Below are positions 51,435 to 62,542 of a DNA stretch of 64,000 nt, in pieces. The notes beneath the pieces were generated by a model. It saw only the letters and a program-made list of their open reading frames with translations, did no database searches and was not told the DNA's origin. Made by a program: the position numbers and the translations under genes. The stretch is from the NCBI RefSeq assembly GCF_902497625.1, contig NZ_CABVGX010000016.1, positions 1 through 64,000 of the forward strand, given 5' to 3'. The stretch is from Pseudomonas fluorescens. Its GTDB lineage: Bacteria; Pseudomonadota; Gammaproteobacteria; Pseudomonadales; Pseudomonadaceae. Positions within the stretch are counted from its first letter, which is position 1; each line of letters starts with the position of its first letter.

Positions 51435-52982
51435 TTATTTCATGCCAAGGCGCTTGGCCATGCGTCCGAGGTTGGCGCGGTCGAGGCCCAGTTCGCGGGC
51501 GGCGCTGGCCCAGTTGTTCTGATGGCGTTCAAGACAGGCGCTGATCAATTGCCGCTGATAATTGTCGGTGGCCTCGCGCAAATCCCCCGTCACTACTGTC
51601 ATTGGCGCCGCCGGTTGCTCCTGGTTGACTTCGACGTTGACACCGGGCAGGTCGAGGTCGGCCGCGCTAAGGCTGAGAATCTTCGGCCGTTCTTTGCAGC
51701 GGCCCAAGGCTTTCAGCGCGCTGCGACCGATCAGGTGCTCCAATTCGCGCACGTTGCCTGGCCAGTCATAGGCCAGCAGCGCAGCCTGGGCATCGGCACT
51801 CAGGCGCAAACTGTTGAGGCCCATGCGCGAGCGGTTCTGCTCCAGAAAATAACCGCTGAGCAACAGCACATCGCGACTGCGATCTCGCAGCGCCGGCACC
51901 AACAATGGGTAAACGCTCAAACGGTGGTAGAAGTCGGCGCGGTAACGGCCGCTGCGCACTTCTTCTGCGAGATCGCGGTTGGTCGCAGCGATCAGGCGCA
52001 CGTCCACCTGATGCTCTTTGTCCGAGCCCAGGCGCTGGAGTTGGCCGCTTTGCAGGACACGGAGCAATTTGGCCTGCACGGTCAGCGACAGTTCGCCGAC
52101 TTCGTCGAGAAACAGCGTGCCGCCATTGGCCAGCTCGAATTTGCCCCTACGGTCGCTGGTCGCGCCGGTGAAGGCGCCGCGCACATGGCCGAACAGTTCG
52201 CTTTCCACCAAGGTATCCGGCAGCGCGGCGCAGTTCAGGCTGATGATGGGCCTGTCTGCCCGCGACGACGCGGCGTGGATGGCCTGAGCGACCAGCTCTT
52301 TGCCGACACCGGTCTCGCCGGTGATGAGTACGGTGAGATCGCTGCCCCCGACCAGGTTGATTTCTTCAACCAGCCGCCTGTGCGCCTTGCTCTGGCCGAT
52401 CATTTCGCGCGTTTGCTGACCGCTGGCCTGGCGATAGACCTCGGCACGCTGGTGTTCGTGTTCGGCGCGATTGGCCAGTCGCTGAATGCTTTCGGCGGCA
52501 TTGACCGTGGCGGCAGCGAGGCTGGCGAAGGCTTGCAAGGCATCCAGTTCGATCGGTTCGAGGCGTTCTGGATCGAGCGCGTCGAGGGTTAGCAAGCCCC
52601 ACGGGCGTTCGTCGATGAACAGCGGACAACCCAGGCAATCATGAACTTCCAGGTGATCATCAAGCCCATCGACCAGCCCGTCGTACGGATCGGGCAAGTC
52701 GCTGTCGGCGGCGAACCGGGTGGGGTCCGGGCTGCTCAGCAGGATCTCGAAACGTGGATGCTCGCTGACCTTGAAACGCCGGCCAAGGGTATCGGTGCTC
52801 AACCCGTCGACGGCCAGCGGCACCAGCCATTCGCCATCCAGGCGCAGGAGGGCGGCGGCGTCGCAGGGAAGCAGGGCGCGCATCGCTTCAAGCAAGCGCC
52901 GGTAACGTTCGCTCTCTGGGAGTTCGCGGGACAGGTCGGACACCAAAGGCAGCAAGGCAGTGAGCAGGGATTTCGCAGTCAT
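51435..52982 (-). CDS. norR: Nitric-oxide-responsive sigma54 activator NorR (FhpR)
   Basis: A 515-residue enhancer-binding protein. An N-terminal GAF domain (about 20-165) binds NO through non-heme iron in the family; the central AAA+ domain has Walker A GETGVGKELVAQ, the sigma54-contact loop GAFTGA and Walker B FLDEVGEL; the C-terminal Fis-type helix-turn-helix is NNWASAARELGLDRANLGRM. It is divergent from hmp, with a shared 155-base region holding two GT-N7-AC sites. In P. aeruginosa the equivalent FhpR controls fhp. Confidence 0.94.
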   Translation of the reverse strand: MTAKSLLTALLPLVSDLSRELPESERYRRLLEAMRALLPCDAAALLRLDGEWLVPLAVDGLSTDTLGRRFKVSEHPRFEILLSSPDPTRFAADSDLPDPYDGLVDGLDDHLEVHDCLGCPLFIDERPWGLLTLDALDPERLEPIELDALQAFASLAAATVNAAESIQRLANRAEHEHQRAEVYRQASGQQTREMIGQSKAHRRLVEEINLVGGSDLTVLITGETGVGKELVAQAIHAASSRADRPIISLNCAALPDTLVESELFGHVRGAFTGATSDRRGKFELANGGTLFLDEVGELSLTVQAKLLRVLQSGQLQRLGSDKEHQVDVRLIAATNRDLAEEVRSGRYRADFYHRLSVYPLLVPALRDRSRDVLLLSGYFLEQNRSRMGLNSLRLSADAQAALLAYDWPGNVRELEHLIGRSALKALGRCKERPKILSLSAADLDLPGVNVEVNQEQPAAPMTVVTGDLREATDNYQRQLISACLERHQNNWASAARELGLDRANLGRMAKRLGMK

Positions 52983-52996
52983 AGTGACTCCATGTA

Positions 52997-53033
52997 GTCG
53001 AGATGACTATAAGGCAGATTGTGTCGATATGAC
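52997..53033. promoter_or_regulatory. Two NorR binding sites (GT-N7-AC)
   Basis: GTCGAGATGAC (52997-53007) and GTCGATATGAC (53023-53033) fit the known GT-N7-AC NorR core, 26 bp apart. A weaker third candidate starts at 53043 (GTTAACTATAT). They lie upstream of the hmp promoter. Confidence 0.75.
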
Positions 53034-53073
53034 CATATTTGAGTTAACTATATGATTACTAACGAATAATTTT

Positions 53074-53091
53074 CTGGCATGGAAACTGATA
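53074..53091 (+). promoter_or_regulatory. Sigma54-like promoter of hmp
   Basis: CTGGCATGGAAACTGATA matches the -24/-12 consensus YTGGCACGRNNNTTGCW well, but the -12 GC is GA here. It is in the right place, about 45 bases after the NorR sites and about 50 before the gene. Confidence 0.65.
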
Positions 53092-53137
53092 GTCCTAGAG
53101 CAATCCGTTAGTAAACCCAGTAGCCAGGAGTAACCTT

Positions 53138-54319
53138 ATGCTTAGCGTCCAAGACCGTGCAATCGTCAAGTCAACCGTGCCGTTGCTGGAAAGCGGTGGC
53201 GAAGCGTTGATCACTCACTTTTATCGCATGATGCTCTCTGAATACCCGCAAGTTCGTCCACTCTTCAACCAGGCTCACCAGGTTAGCGGTGATCAGCCCC
53301 GTGCTCTGGCGAACGGCGTATTGATGTACGCACGGCACATCGACCAGCTTGATCAGTTGGGCGACCTGGTGGCGAAGATCATCAACAAACACGTCGCCCT
53401 GCAGATTCTCCCTGAACACTATCCGATTGTCGGCAGCTGCCTGTTGCGCGCCATTTCAGAAGTATTGGGTGAAGAAATTGCCACGCCAGAAGTCATGAGT
53501 GCCTGGGGGGCTGCTTACGGTCAATTGGCTGACATCCTGATCGGTGCGGAAACCAGCATCTACGACCAGAAAGCGCAGGCCCCCGGCGGCTGGCGCGGCG
53601 CGCGGGAATTCATCGTCGCGGCCAAAGTGGAGGAGAGTTCGGAAATCACTTCGTTCTACTTCGAACCAGCGGACAAAGGTTCGATTCTGGCTGCGGAACC
53701 CGGCCAGTACATCGGCATGAAATTGATCCTTGATGGCGAAGAAATTCGTCGTAATTATTCGTTGTCGGCACTGGCGAACAAGGGCCAGTACCGCATCAGC
53801 GTAAAACGCGAGCACGGCGGCCGAGCGTCCAACCACTTGCATGATCAGCTGCACGTCGGCTCAAGCATTCAGCTGTTCCCGCCATCGGGAGAATTCACCC
53901 TGACCGCCAGCGACAAACCACTGGTGCTGATCAGCGGTGGCGTCGGCATCACCCCGACCCTGGCGATGCTCGAAGCGGCGCTGGCCACCGAGCGCCCGGT
54001 GCATTTTATCCACTGCGCCCGTAACGGTAGCGTGCATGCGTTTCGTGACTGGATCGACGGATTGGCCGCGCGCCACCCGCAACTCAAGCGTTTTTATTGC
54101 TACGCCGAGGATGATGGCGTCAGCCCGGCGGCGGACAAGGTCGGTTTGTTGAGCCAGGAGCAACTGGGCGAGTGGTTGCCGCAGCATCGTGATGTGGATG
54201 CTTATTTCCTGGGGCCTAAAGGCTTCATGGCAGCGATCAAGCGCCACCTCAAAGCTTTGGGTGTGCCAGAGAAGCAGAGTCGCTACGAGTTCTTCGGCCC
54301 TGCTTCGGCGCTGGAATAA
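53138..54319 (+). CDS. hmp: Flavohemoprotein, nitric oxide dioxygenase
   Basis: A 393-residue enzyme that turns NO and O2 into nitrate using NAD(P)H. The globin domain (1-140) has distal Tyr29 and proximal His85 (INKHVALQI). The FAD domain has RRNYSLSALANKGQYRISVK, and the NAD domain has LISGGVGITPTLAMLEAAL and ends KQSRYEFFGPASALE. TAGCCAGGAGTAACC gives a good ribosome site. Divergent norR and the NorR/sigma54 elements predict induction by NO. Symbol fhp is used in P. aeruginosa. Confidence 0.96.
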   Translation: MLSVQDRAIVKSTVPLLESGGEALITHFYRMMLSEYPQVRPLFNQAHQVSGDQPRALANGVLMYARHIDQLDQLGDLVAKIINKHVALQILPEHYPIVGSCLLRAISEVLGEEIATPEVMSAWGAAYGQLADILIGAETSIYDQKAQAPGGWRGAREFIVAAKVEESSEITSFYFEPADKGSILAAEPGQYIGMKLILDGEEIRRNYSLSALANKGQYRISVKREHGGRASNHLHDQLHVGSSIQLFPPSGEFTLTASDKPLVLISGGVGITPTLAMLEAALATERPVHFIHCARNGSVHAFRDWIDGLAARHPQLKRFYCYAEDDGVSPAADKVGLLSQEQLGEWLPQHRDVDAYFLGPKGFMAAIKRHLKALGVPEKQSRYEFFGPASALE

Positions 54320-54344
54320 CCCCCTGGCGCGTGACACGATTCCT

Positions 54345-54472
54345 GTAGCAGCTGGCGAAGCCTGCGTCCGAGGGCGCAGCCCTCGCTTCTCCAGCACCCA
54401 CGTTGCGCCGGGTAAATTCTGGCCGCAATGACGAGGACCGTTTCCTCGGACGCAGGCTGCGCCAGCTGCTAC
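54345..54472. repeat. 28-base inverted repeat pair after hmp
   Basis: 54345-54372 and 54445-54472 are inverse complements with one mismatch. A smaller CGAGGGCGCAGCCCTCG hairpin lies just inside. The wording is related to the 51226 repeats. It lies between convergent hmp and dauR. Confidence 0.85.
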
Positions 54473-54491
54473 TGAATCGACGGCGGGATCT

Positions 54492-55142
54492 TCAGCCCTT
54501 CAATTCCTTCAATTCCTTCAAATGCTTGTACACCGTCGCCCGCCCCATGTTCAGGACATTCGCGACGTAGTTGGAGGCGCTTTTACCCTTGAAAGCGCCT
54601 TCAGCGTGCAGGGCCAGCACCAGTTCACGTTTATGATCGCGGGTCAGCAGATTCAGGCTTAATTGCCGCTCACGCAGCCAGGCGTGAAGAAACGTGTTGA
54701 TGCGTTCCTGCCAGTCATCGCGAAACAATGAATCCGGCTGTGGGATCAACTTGCTCGGCGACAGAAACAGGTCCAGAGCGGCTTTGGCATTCTCGAACAG
54801 CGAAATGTTCAGATTGATGCACAGCACAGCCAGCGGATGCCCCGTGCCGTCGCGCAGAACGCTGCTCAGGCTGCGAATTTTCTGACCATCCCAGTTGAGC
54901 TTCTCGTACGGGCCGATGTTCCGTTCGCTGATGTCGCCGCTGACCATGTCCTCCAGGGACGAGTCGTCACCGATTGCCCGCTTCGACAGATTGTTGGCGA
55001 TGTAATCAACTTTCTGTGTGCGCAGATCATGCAGCACCACCTCGGCATGGGGGAAAAACAACGTGGCGATCGCATTGGCGATCGCCCGATAGTTGTCCAG
55101 CGCAGCATCATCCTGGCGTGTGGTTTGCTCAGGTACATTCAT
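54492..55142 (-). CDS. dauR: D-arginine utilisation regulator DauR (YheO family)
   Basis: A 216-residue regulator with an N-terminal PAS-like YheO domain (about 20-130; FFPHAEVVLHDLRTQKVDYI) and a C-terminal DauR-type helix-turn-helix (about 165-212; SASNYVANVLNMGRATVYKH). In P. aeruginosa DauR represses dauBAR and responds to arginine. Here it lies 88 bases downstream of dauA in the same order. The C-terminus is short and Lys/Glu-rich (LKELKELKG). Confidence 0.9.
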   Translation of the reverse strand: MNVPEQTTRQDDAALDNYRAIANAIATLFFPHAEVVLHDLRTQKVDYIANNLSKRAIGDDSSLEDMVSGDISERNIGPYEKLNWDGQKIRSLSSVLRDGTGHPLAVLCINLNISLFENAKAALDLFLSPSKLIPQPDSLFRDDWQERINTFLHAWLRERQLSLNLLTRDHKRELVLALHAEGAFKGKSASNYVANVLNMGRATVYKHLKELKELKG

Positions 55143-55230
55143 TCAATGGAGCTCCAGGAGGCTTCTGCGCCGGTGAAAAAGGGCGCAGGGAGTCTGACGC
55201 AAACGGGTCGACGCGTCACCTGAACAAGCC

Positions 55231-56495
<1,265 letters not shown>

Positions 56496-56506
56496 GGTCG
56501 TGGTGT

Positions 56507-57454
56507 TTAGGGATGTAGGCGGTAAATGGCATTGGCCAGCGCGATGTCTTCCAGGCCCAGGCCTATCGAGCGGAAGAACACGTGGCGGTCGTAGCCCGGG
56601 CGCTGGACTTTTTCGCTGAGCAGATCGGGCAGGTCACCGACAATCGCGTTCTTGTCCCAGCCATGTTGCTCACCGGCAATCAGCATTTCGCCCGCCGACC
56701 CCGGAGTGGTCAGGCGATAGTCGCAGAACACCTGCATGTCATTGAGGCTCTGCGGCGGCACTTCGTGGGCGCGCGGTGCATTGGTGCTGATGGAGGTGAT
56801 CAGCGCCGGTTTGCTCAGGCTGGACGGGTCAATCACCGGGCCGGCGGACGAGGTACACAGCATAATCACGTCGGCGTCCTGGACAGCTGCTTCGCGACTG
56901 TCGACGAGGGTCAGCCGTGGATCGAGGCTTTTGATCTCGGCCAGGGCTTCAGGGCTGAGCTCGCTCAGGTTCGGCGAGAAAAGGTGGATGCTTTGCCAGT
57001 CGCGCAAACCTTTGACGTAGTGCAGGTGCGCCAGGGCAACCTTGCCGCTGCCGATGATTGCCAGACGCTGCGCATTCAACGGTGCGAGTGCGTCGACAGC
57101 GACAGCGGTGGTCGCGGCGGTTCGCGCAGTGGTCAGTTCGCCGGCATCGCAGAGCAGCAGCGGCTGGCCGGTCTGCATTGACATCAACAGCGTCCATGCA
57201 GTCACCAGCGCGCCTTGTTCGCGGACGATGTACGGCGACGTCTTGACGCCATATACGCCGTCTTGCGCCAACACCCCGAGGAAGTTGATGAAGTCGCCCG
57301 CGCCATGTGGAAACTCGACCAGTTGCTGAGGCGGCTGCAGCGCATCCCCGGCAGCTAGATCCATGAACAGCGTGCGCAGGATGTGCGGCACGTCGACCTG
57401 AGCCAACAGCTCGCGCGCCTGACGCTGGTTGATCACATTAGGAAGGCTGGGCAT
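56507..57454 (-). CDS. dauB: NAD(P)-dependent L-arginine dehydrogenase DauB
   Basis: A 315-residue ornithine-cyclodeaminase/mu-crystallin-fold enzyme. The Rossmann loop is LAIIGSGKVALAHLHYVKG; VYGVKTSPYIV carries the family Lys, and LLCDAGELTTARTAATTAVA is the substrate/cofactor segment. In P. aeruginosa DauB reduces 2-ketoarginine with ammonia to L-arginine, completing D-to-L racemisation with DauA. It is the first gene of dauB-dauA-dauR, with a palindromic operator 30 bases upstream. Confidence 0.88.
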   Translation of the reverse strand: MPSLPNVINQRQARELLAQVDVPHILRTLFMDLAAGDALQPPQQLVEFPHGAGDFINFLGVLAQDGVYGVKTSPYIVREQGALVTAWTLLMSMQTGQPLLLCDAGELTTARTAATTAVAVDALAPLNAQRLAIIGSGKVALAHLHYVKGLRDWQSIHLFSPNLSELSPEALAEIKSLDPRLTLVDSREAAVQDADVIMLCTSSAGPVIDPSSLSKPALITSISTNAPRAHEVPPQSLNDMQVFCDYRLTTPGSAGEMLIAGEQHGWDKNAIVGDLPDLLSEKVQRPGYDRHVFFRSIGLGLEDIALANAIYRLHP

Positions 57455-57484
57455 GTGGACTCCGCAGGTTGCAGGAAAACTGAT

Positions 57485-57501
57485 TTGTCCATTATGGACA
57501 A
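57485..57501 (-). promoter_or_regulatory. Probable DauR operator
   Basis: TTGTCCATTATGGACAA is a perfect 7-bp dyad with a 3-base centre, about 30 bases before dauB. It is the only such palindrome at the head of the operon and suits a dimeric YheO-family regulator. Confidence 0.65.
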
Positions 57502-57528
57502 TAAAGTTTATCGAGCAATAAGCAGGTC

Positions 57529-57564
57529 AAAAAAAAAGCGCAGTCCGTTTCCGGCTGCGCCTTT
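57529..57564 (-). terminator. Terminator of rhlB
   Basis: GCGCAG / CTGCGC, extended by A/T pairs, with an 11-base loop; on the minus strand it is followed by nine T. Confidence 0.88.
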
Positions 57565-57581
57565 CTTTATGCTGCTGCGTG

Positions 57582-59045
57582 TTACGGGCGCTTGCGCTCT
57601 ACCGCACGCAGCAGATGCGTTGGCGGAGTTTCGCAACTGATCTTGCGCCCCAGCAACGCCTCGATGGACGGTAGCTGATAGGAATCATCTTCACCGGCAA
57701 AACTGATGGACACGCCATCGGCGCCGGCACGACCGGTACGACCAATGCGGTGCACATAGTCATCCGGGACTTCCGGCAACGTGAAGTTGATGACGTGGCT
57801 GATGCCGTCAATGTGGATACCGCGACCAGCGACATCGGTGGCAACCAGCACGCGAATCTTGCCTTCGCGGAAGCCTTCGAGGGTCTTGATGCGCTTGTGT
57901 TGCGGCACATCGCCGGACAGTTGCGCGGCGTTGACGCCATCACGCACCAAGCGTTCCTCGATGCGCCGCACTTCATCCTTGCGGTTGGCAAACACCATCA
58001 CCCGTTCCCAGCCGTTGTCATTGACCAGGTTGTAGAGCAATTTGTATTTGTCGGCACCCGCCACCGCGTAGATGTGTTGCTCGACGTTCTCGCTGGCGAC
58101 ATTCTGCGACTCGATCTCGACGATCGACGGGTCGGTCGTCCACTGCTTGGCGAGGTTCATGACGTCTTCGGTGAATGTCGCGGAGAACAGCAAGGTCTGC
58201 CGCTCGTTTTTTGGCGGGGTCTGGCGAATGATCTGACGCACCTGCGGGATGAAGCCCATGTCGAGCATGCGGTCCGCTTCGTCCAGCACCATCACTTCGA
58301 CCATGTCCAGGTGCACGTCGCCGCGCTGGTTGAAGTCGAGCAGTCGGCCAGGCGTTGCGACGAGGATGTCGCAGTGACGGGCTTCGAGATGCTTGAGCTG
58401 TTTGTCGAAGTCCATACCGCCGACAAATGTCATGACATTGAGGCCGGTGTACTTCGTCAGGTCGGCGGCGTCCTTGGCAATCTGCACCACCAATTCACGG
58501 GTCGGAGCAATGATCAGCGCGCGCGGCTCACCCATGTAGCGCTCTTTCGGTGGCGGCGTCTGCAGCAGTTGAGTGATGATCGAAATCAGAAATGCGGCGG
58601 TTTTTCCGGTGCCGGTCTGGGCGCGGCCGATGGCGTCTTTGCCAGCGAGGGTAAAACCGAGCACCTGAGCCTGGATCGGCGTGCAATAAGGAAAGCCGAG
58701 GTCCTGGATGGCGTGCATCAGCTCGGGTGCGAGTTTGAAATCGTGGAAACGCGTTTTGCCTTCCTGGGGTTCAACAGCGAAATCTTCGAGTTTCCAGGGG
58801 ATCACCGGCGCTTTAGGCTTGGGTTCTCGACGCGGGCTTCGGTGCTTCGGTGCTTCGGCGAGCGGCTGTTCGGCTGCAACTGCTTCGACAGCCGGCGCGG
58901 TCATTGCGGCCTCTGCGCCTGGGCCGCGGCCCGACGGGCTGATGTCGGCTCGGTGGCTGGTGCTGTGAGACGCAGTGGAAACTGGCGCGAGCTGCTCAGT
59001 CCCGCTTTTACCGAACATTTTCTTGAGTGCTTTGAGCACGGTCAT
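57582..59045 (-). CDS. rhlB: DEAD-box ATP-dependent RNA helicase RhlB
   Basis: A 487-residue helicase. A variable N-terminal extension of about 100 residues (Ala/Pro/Ser-rich, then basic) precedes motif Q ([10 protein letters not shown]), Walker [17 protein letters not shown] in [16 protein letters not shown] in LFSATFTED, and the C-terminal core with [13 protein letters not shown]. RhlB is the helicase of the RNA degradosome, bound through RNase E. No separate upstream promoter match was noted. It stands alone between estB and dauB, the order I recall for P. aeruginosa. Confidence 0.92.
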   Translation of the reverse strand: MTVLKALKKMFGKSGTEQLAPVSTASHSTSHRADISPSGRGPGAEAAMTAPAVEAVAAEQPLAEAPKHRSPRREPKPKAPVIPWKLEDFAVEPQEGKTRFHDFKLAPELMHAIQDLGFPYCTPIQAQVLGFTLAGKDAIGRAQTGTGKTAAFLISIITQLLQTPPPKERYMGEPRALIIAPTRELVVQIAKDAADLTKYTGLNVMTFVGGMDFDKQLKHLEARHCDILVATPGRLLDFNQRGDVHLDMVEVMVLDEADRMLDMGFIPQVRQIIRQTPPKNERQTLLFSATFTEDVMNLAKQWTTDPSIVEIESQNVASENVEQHIYAVAGADKYKLLYNLVNDNGWERVMVFANRKDEVRRIEERLVRDGVNAAQLSGDVPQHKRIKTLEGFREGKIRVLVATDVAGRGIHIDGISHVINFTLPEVPDDYVHRIGRTGRAGADGVSISFAGEDDSYQLPSIEALLGRKISCETPPTHLLRAVERKRP

Positions 59046-59131
59046 CTCATCAATAGGTTAAGTGCCGGCCAGTGTAATGCAAGAACCGGGCGCGGCGTAG
59101 TGGGAGGGATCAATGGGCTGTTTTCCTGCGG

Positions 59132-60253
<1,122 letters not shown>

Positions 60254-61285
60254 ATGAAGATGTTGAAATCCACCCTGGCCGTCGTGACTGCAGCCGCAGT
60301 GCTTGGCGTCAGTGGGTTCGCTCAGGCGGGCGCGACCCTGGATGCAGTGCAGAAAAAAGGTTTCGTACAGTGCGGCGTCAGCGATGGTTTGCCGGGTTTC
60401 TCGGTACCGGACGCTACTGGCAAGATCCTCGGCATCGATGCTGACTTCTGCCGCGCAGTGGCCGCTGCCGTTTTCGGCGACGCGAACAAAGTGAAATTCA
60501 GCCAGCTGAACGCCAAAGAGCGTTTCACCGCGCTGCAATCCGGCGAAATCGACATTCTGTCGCGCAACACCACCATGACCAGTTCGCGCGATGCGGGCAT
60601 GGGCCTGAAATTTCCAGGCTTCATTACCTACTATGACGGCATCGGCTTCCTGGTGAACAACAAGCTGGGCGTCAAAAGTGCCAAGGAACTGGACGGTGCA
60701 ACCATCTGCATCCAGGCCGGTACCACCACCGAGCTGAACGTTTCCGACTATTTCCGCGGTAACGGTCTGAAATACACCCCGATCACCTTCGACACCTCCG
60801 ACGAAAGCGCCAAGTCGCTGGAATCCGGTCGTTGCGACGTACTGACCTCCGACAAGTCCCAGCTGTTCGCCCAGCGCAGCAAGCTGGCCGCGCCGAAGGA
60901 CTACGTGGTTCTGCCGGAAACCATTTCCAAAGAGCCATTGGGCCCGGTCGTGCGTAATGGCGACGACGAGTGGCTGGCTGTAGTGCGCTGGACTGGCTAC
61001 GCCATGCTCAACGCTGAAGAAGCCGGCATCACTTCGAAAAACGTCGAAGCCGAAGCCAAAGCCACCAAGAACCCGGACGTCGCTCGTATGCTCGGCGCTG
61101 ACGGTGAATACGGCAAAGACCTGAAGCTGCCTAAAGACTGGGTCGTTCAGATCATCAAGCAAGTCGGTAACTACGGCGAAGTGTTCGAGAAGAACCTTGG
61201 CAAGAGCACTCCGCTGGAAATTGACCGCGGGCTGAACGCTCTGTGGAATAACGGCGGCATTCAATACGCACCACCAGTGCGCTGA
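60254..61285 (+). CDS. aapJ: Amino-acid ABC transporter substrate-binding protein AapJ
   Basis: A 343-residue periplasmic binding protein of the general L-amino-acid (AapJQMP) system. The signal peptide ends near GFAQA (25). The family-3 binding fold starts VQKKGFVQCGVSDGLPGFSV, with DADFCRAVAAAVFGD and the hinge AGTTTELNVSDYFRG. It captures a broad range of amino acids, especially acidic and polar, for the AapQM permease. TGGAGG precedes the ATG. Transcription likely starts at the sigma54 promoter 300 bases upstream. Confidence 0.94.
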   Translation: MKMLKSTLAVVTAAAVLGVSGFAQAGATLDAVQKKGFVQCGVSDGLPGFSVPDATGKILGIDADFCRAVAAAVFGDANKVKFSQLNAKERFTALQSGEIDILSRNTTMTSSRDAGMGLKFPGFITYYDGIGFLVNNKLGVKSAKELDGATICIQAGTTTELNVSDYFRGNGLKYTPITFDTSDESAKSLESGRCDVLTSDKSQLFAQRSKLAAPKDYVVLPETISKEPLGPVVRNGDDEWLAVVRWTGYAMLNAEEAGITSKNVEAEAKATKNPDVARMLGADGEYGKDLKLPKDWVVQIIKQVGNYGEVFEKNLGKSTPLEIDRGLNALWNNGGIQYAPPVR

Positions 61286-61293
61286 TGGTTCTA

Positions 61294-61320
61294 TCACCCG
61301 GCGGGCCAACCGCCGGGTGA
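61294..61320 (+). repeat. Perfect 11-bp hairpin between aapJ and aapQ
   Basis: TCACCCGGCGG / CCGCCGGGTGA around a 5-base loop, 8 bases after the aapJ stop and with no T-run. It is suited to protecting the aapJ 3' end so that the binding protein is made in excess over the permease. Confidence 0.85.
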
Positions 61321-61350
61321 TGTTCTGTTCCATTACATCCGGGGCACTTC

Positions 61351-62532
61351 ATGCAAAATTCAATCGGCGCACCAAAGCAGAGGTTCAGCCTCAGCGATCC
61401 AAAAGTGCGTGCGTGGGTATTTCAGATCGTCACCATCATTGGTGTGGTCTCGCTGGGCTGGTTTCTGTTCGACAACACGCAGACCAACCTTGAACACCGG
61501 GGCATTACCTCCGGCTTCAGCTTTCTGGAGCGCAGTGCCGGTTTCGGCATCGCTCAAACCCTGATCGATTACACCGAATCGGACAGTTACGCCCGGGTTT
61601 TTGTCATCGGTCTGCTCAATACGCTGCTGGTGACATTTATCGGTGTGATCCTGGCGACGTTGCTCGGCTTCATTGTCGGCGTGGCACGCCTGTCGAAGAA
61701 CTGGATCATTGCCAAACTGGCGACGGTGTACGTGGAAGTTTTCCGTAACATTCCGCCGCTGCTGCAAATCCTGTTCTGGTATTTCGCGGTATTCCTGACC
61801 ATGCCGGGGCCGCGCGCCAGCCACAACTTCGGTGACACGTTCTTCGTCAGCAGCCGGGGCCTGAACATGCCGGCCGCGCTGGCGTCGGAAGGTTTCTGGC
61901 CGTTTGCAGCAAGCGTCGTTATAGCCATTGTTGCCATCGTGATGATGTGCCGCTGGGCCAATAAACGTTTTGAAGCGACCGGCGTACCCTTCCACAAATT
62001 CTGGGTAGGCCTGGCGCTTTTTCTGGTGATTCCAGCGCTGTGCGCCTTGATCTTCGGCGCGCCGGTGCACTGGGAAATGCCCGAGCTCAAAGGCTTCAAC
62101 TTCGTTGGTGGCTGGGTGCTGATTCCGGAACTGCTGGCGCTCACGCTGGCGTTGACCGTGTACACCGCGGCGTTCATCGCCGAGATCGTGCGTTCGGGCA
62201 TCAAGTCGGTCAGCCACGGCCAGACCGAAGCGGCGCATTCGCTTGGCCTGCGCAACGGTCCGACCCTGCGCAAGGTGATCATCCCGCAAGCCATGCGCGT
62301 GATCATCCCGCCGCTGACCAGCCAATACCTGAACCTGGCGAAAAACTCCTCGCTGGCGGCCGGTATCGGTTACCCGGAAATGGTCTCGCTGTTTGCCGGC
62401 ACGGTGCTCAACCAGACCGGCCAGGCGATCGAAGTGATTGCCATCACCATGAGCGTGTACCTGGCGATCAGTATCAGCATTTCCCTGCTGATGAACTGGT
62501 ACAACAAGCGCATTGCGCTGATCGAGCGGTAA
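61351..62532 (+). CDS. aapQ: Amino-acid ABC transporter permease AapQ
   Basis: A 393-residue permease of the HisM/AapQ family, longer than typical amino-acid permeases because of a central insert. An N-terminal helix (VFQIVTIIGVVSLGWFLF), the start of the transport domain (YARVFVIGLLNTLLVTFIGV), and the EAA loop SHGQTEAAHSLGLRNGP, which contacts the AapP ATPase, are visible. It pairs with AapM. The ATG at 61351 follows a weak ribosome site (CCGGGGCAC). aapM begins 10 bases after. Confidence 0.94.
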   Translation: MQNSIGAPKQRFSLSDPKVRAWVFQIVTIIGVVSLGWFLFDNTQTNLEHRGITSGFSFLERSAGFGIAQTLIDYTESDSYARVFVIGLLNTLLVTFIGVILATLLGFIVGVARLSKNWIIAKLATVYVEVFRNIPPLLQILFWYFAVFLTMPGPRASHNFGDTFFVSSRGLNMPAALASEGFWPFAASVVIAIVAIVMMCRWANKRFEATGVPFHKFWVGLALFLVIPALCALIFGAPVHWEMPELKGFNFVGGWVLIPELLALTLALTVYTAAFIAEIVRSGIKSVSHGQTEAAHSLGLRNGPTLRKVIIPQAMRVIIPPLTSQYLNLAKNSSLAAGIGYPEMVSLFAGTVLNQTGQAIEVIAITMSVYLAISISISLLMNWYNKRIALIER

Positions 62533-62542
62533 GGAAAAGCGC

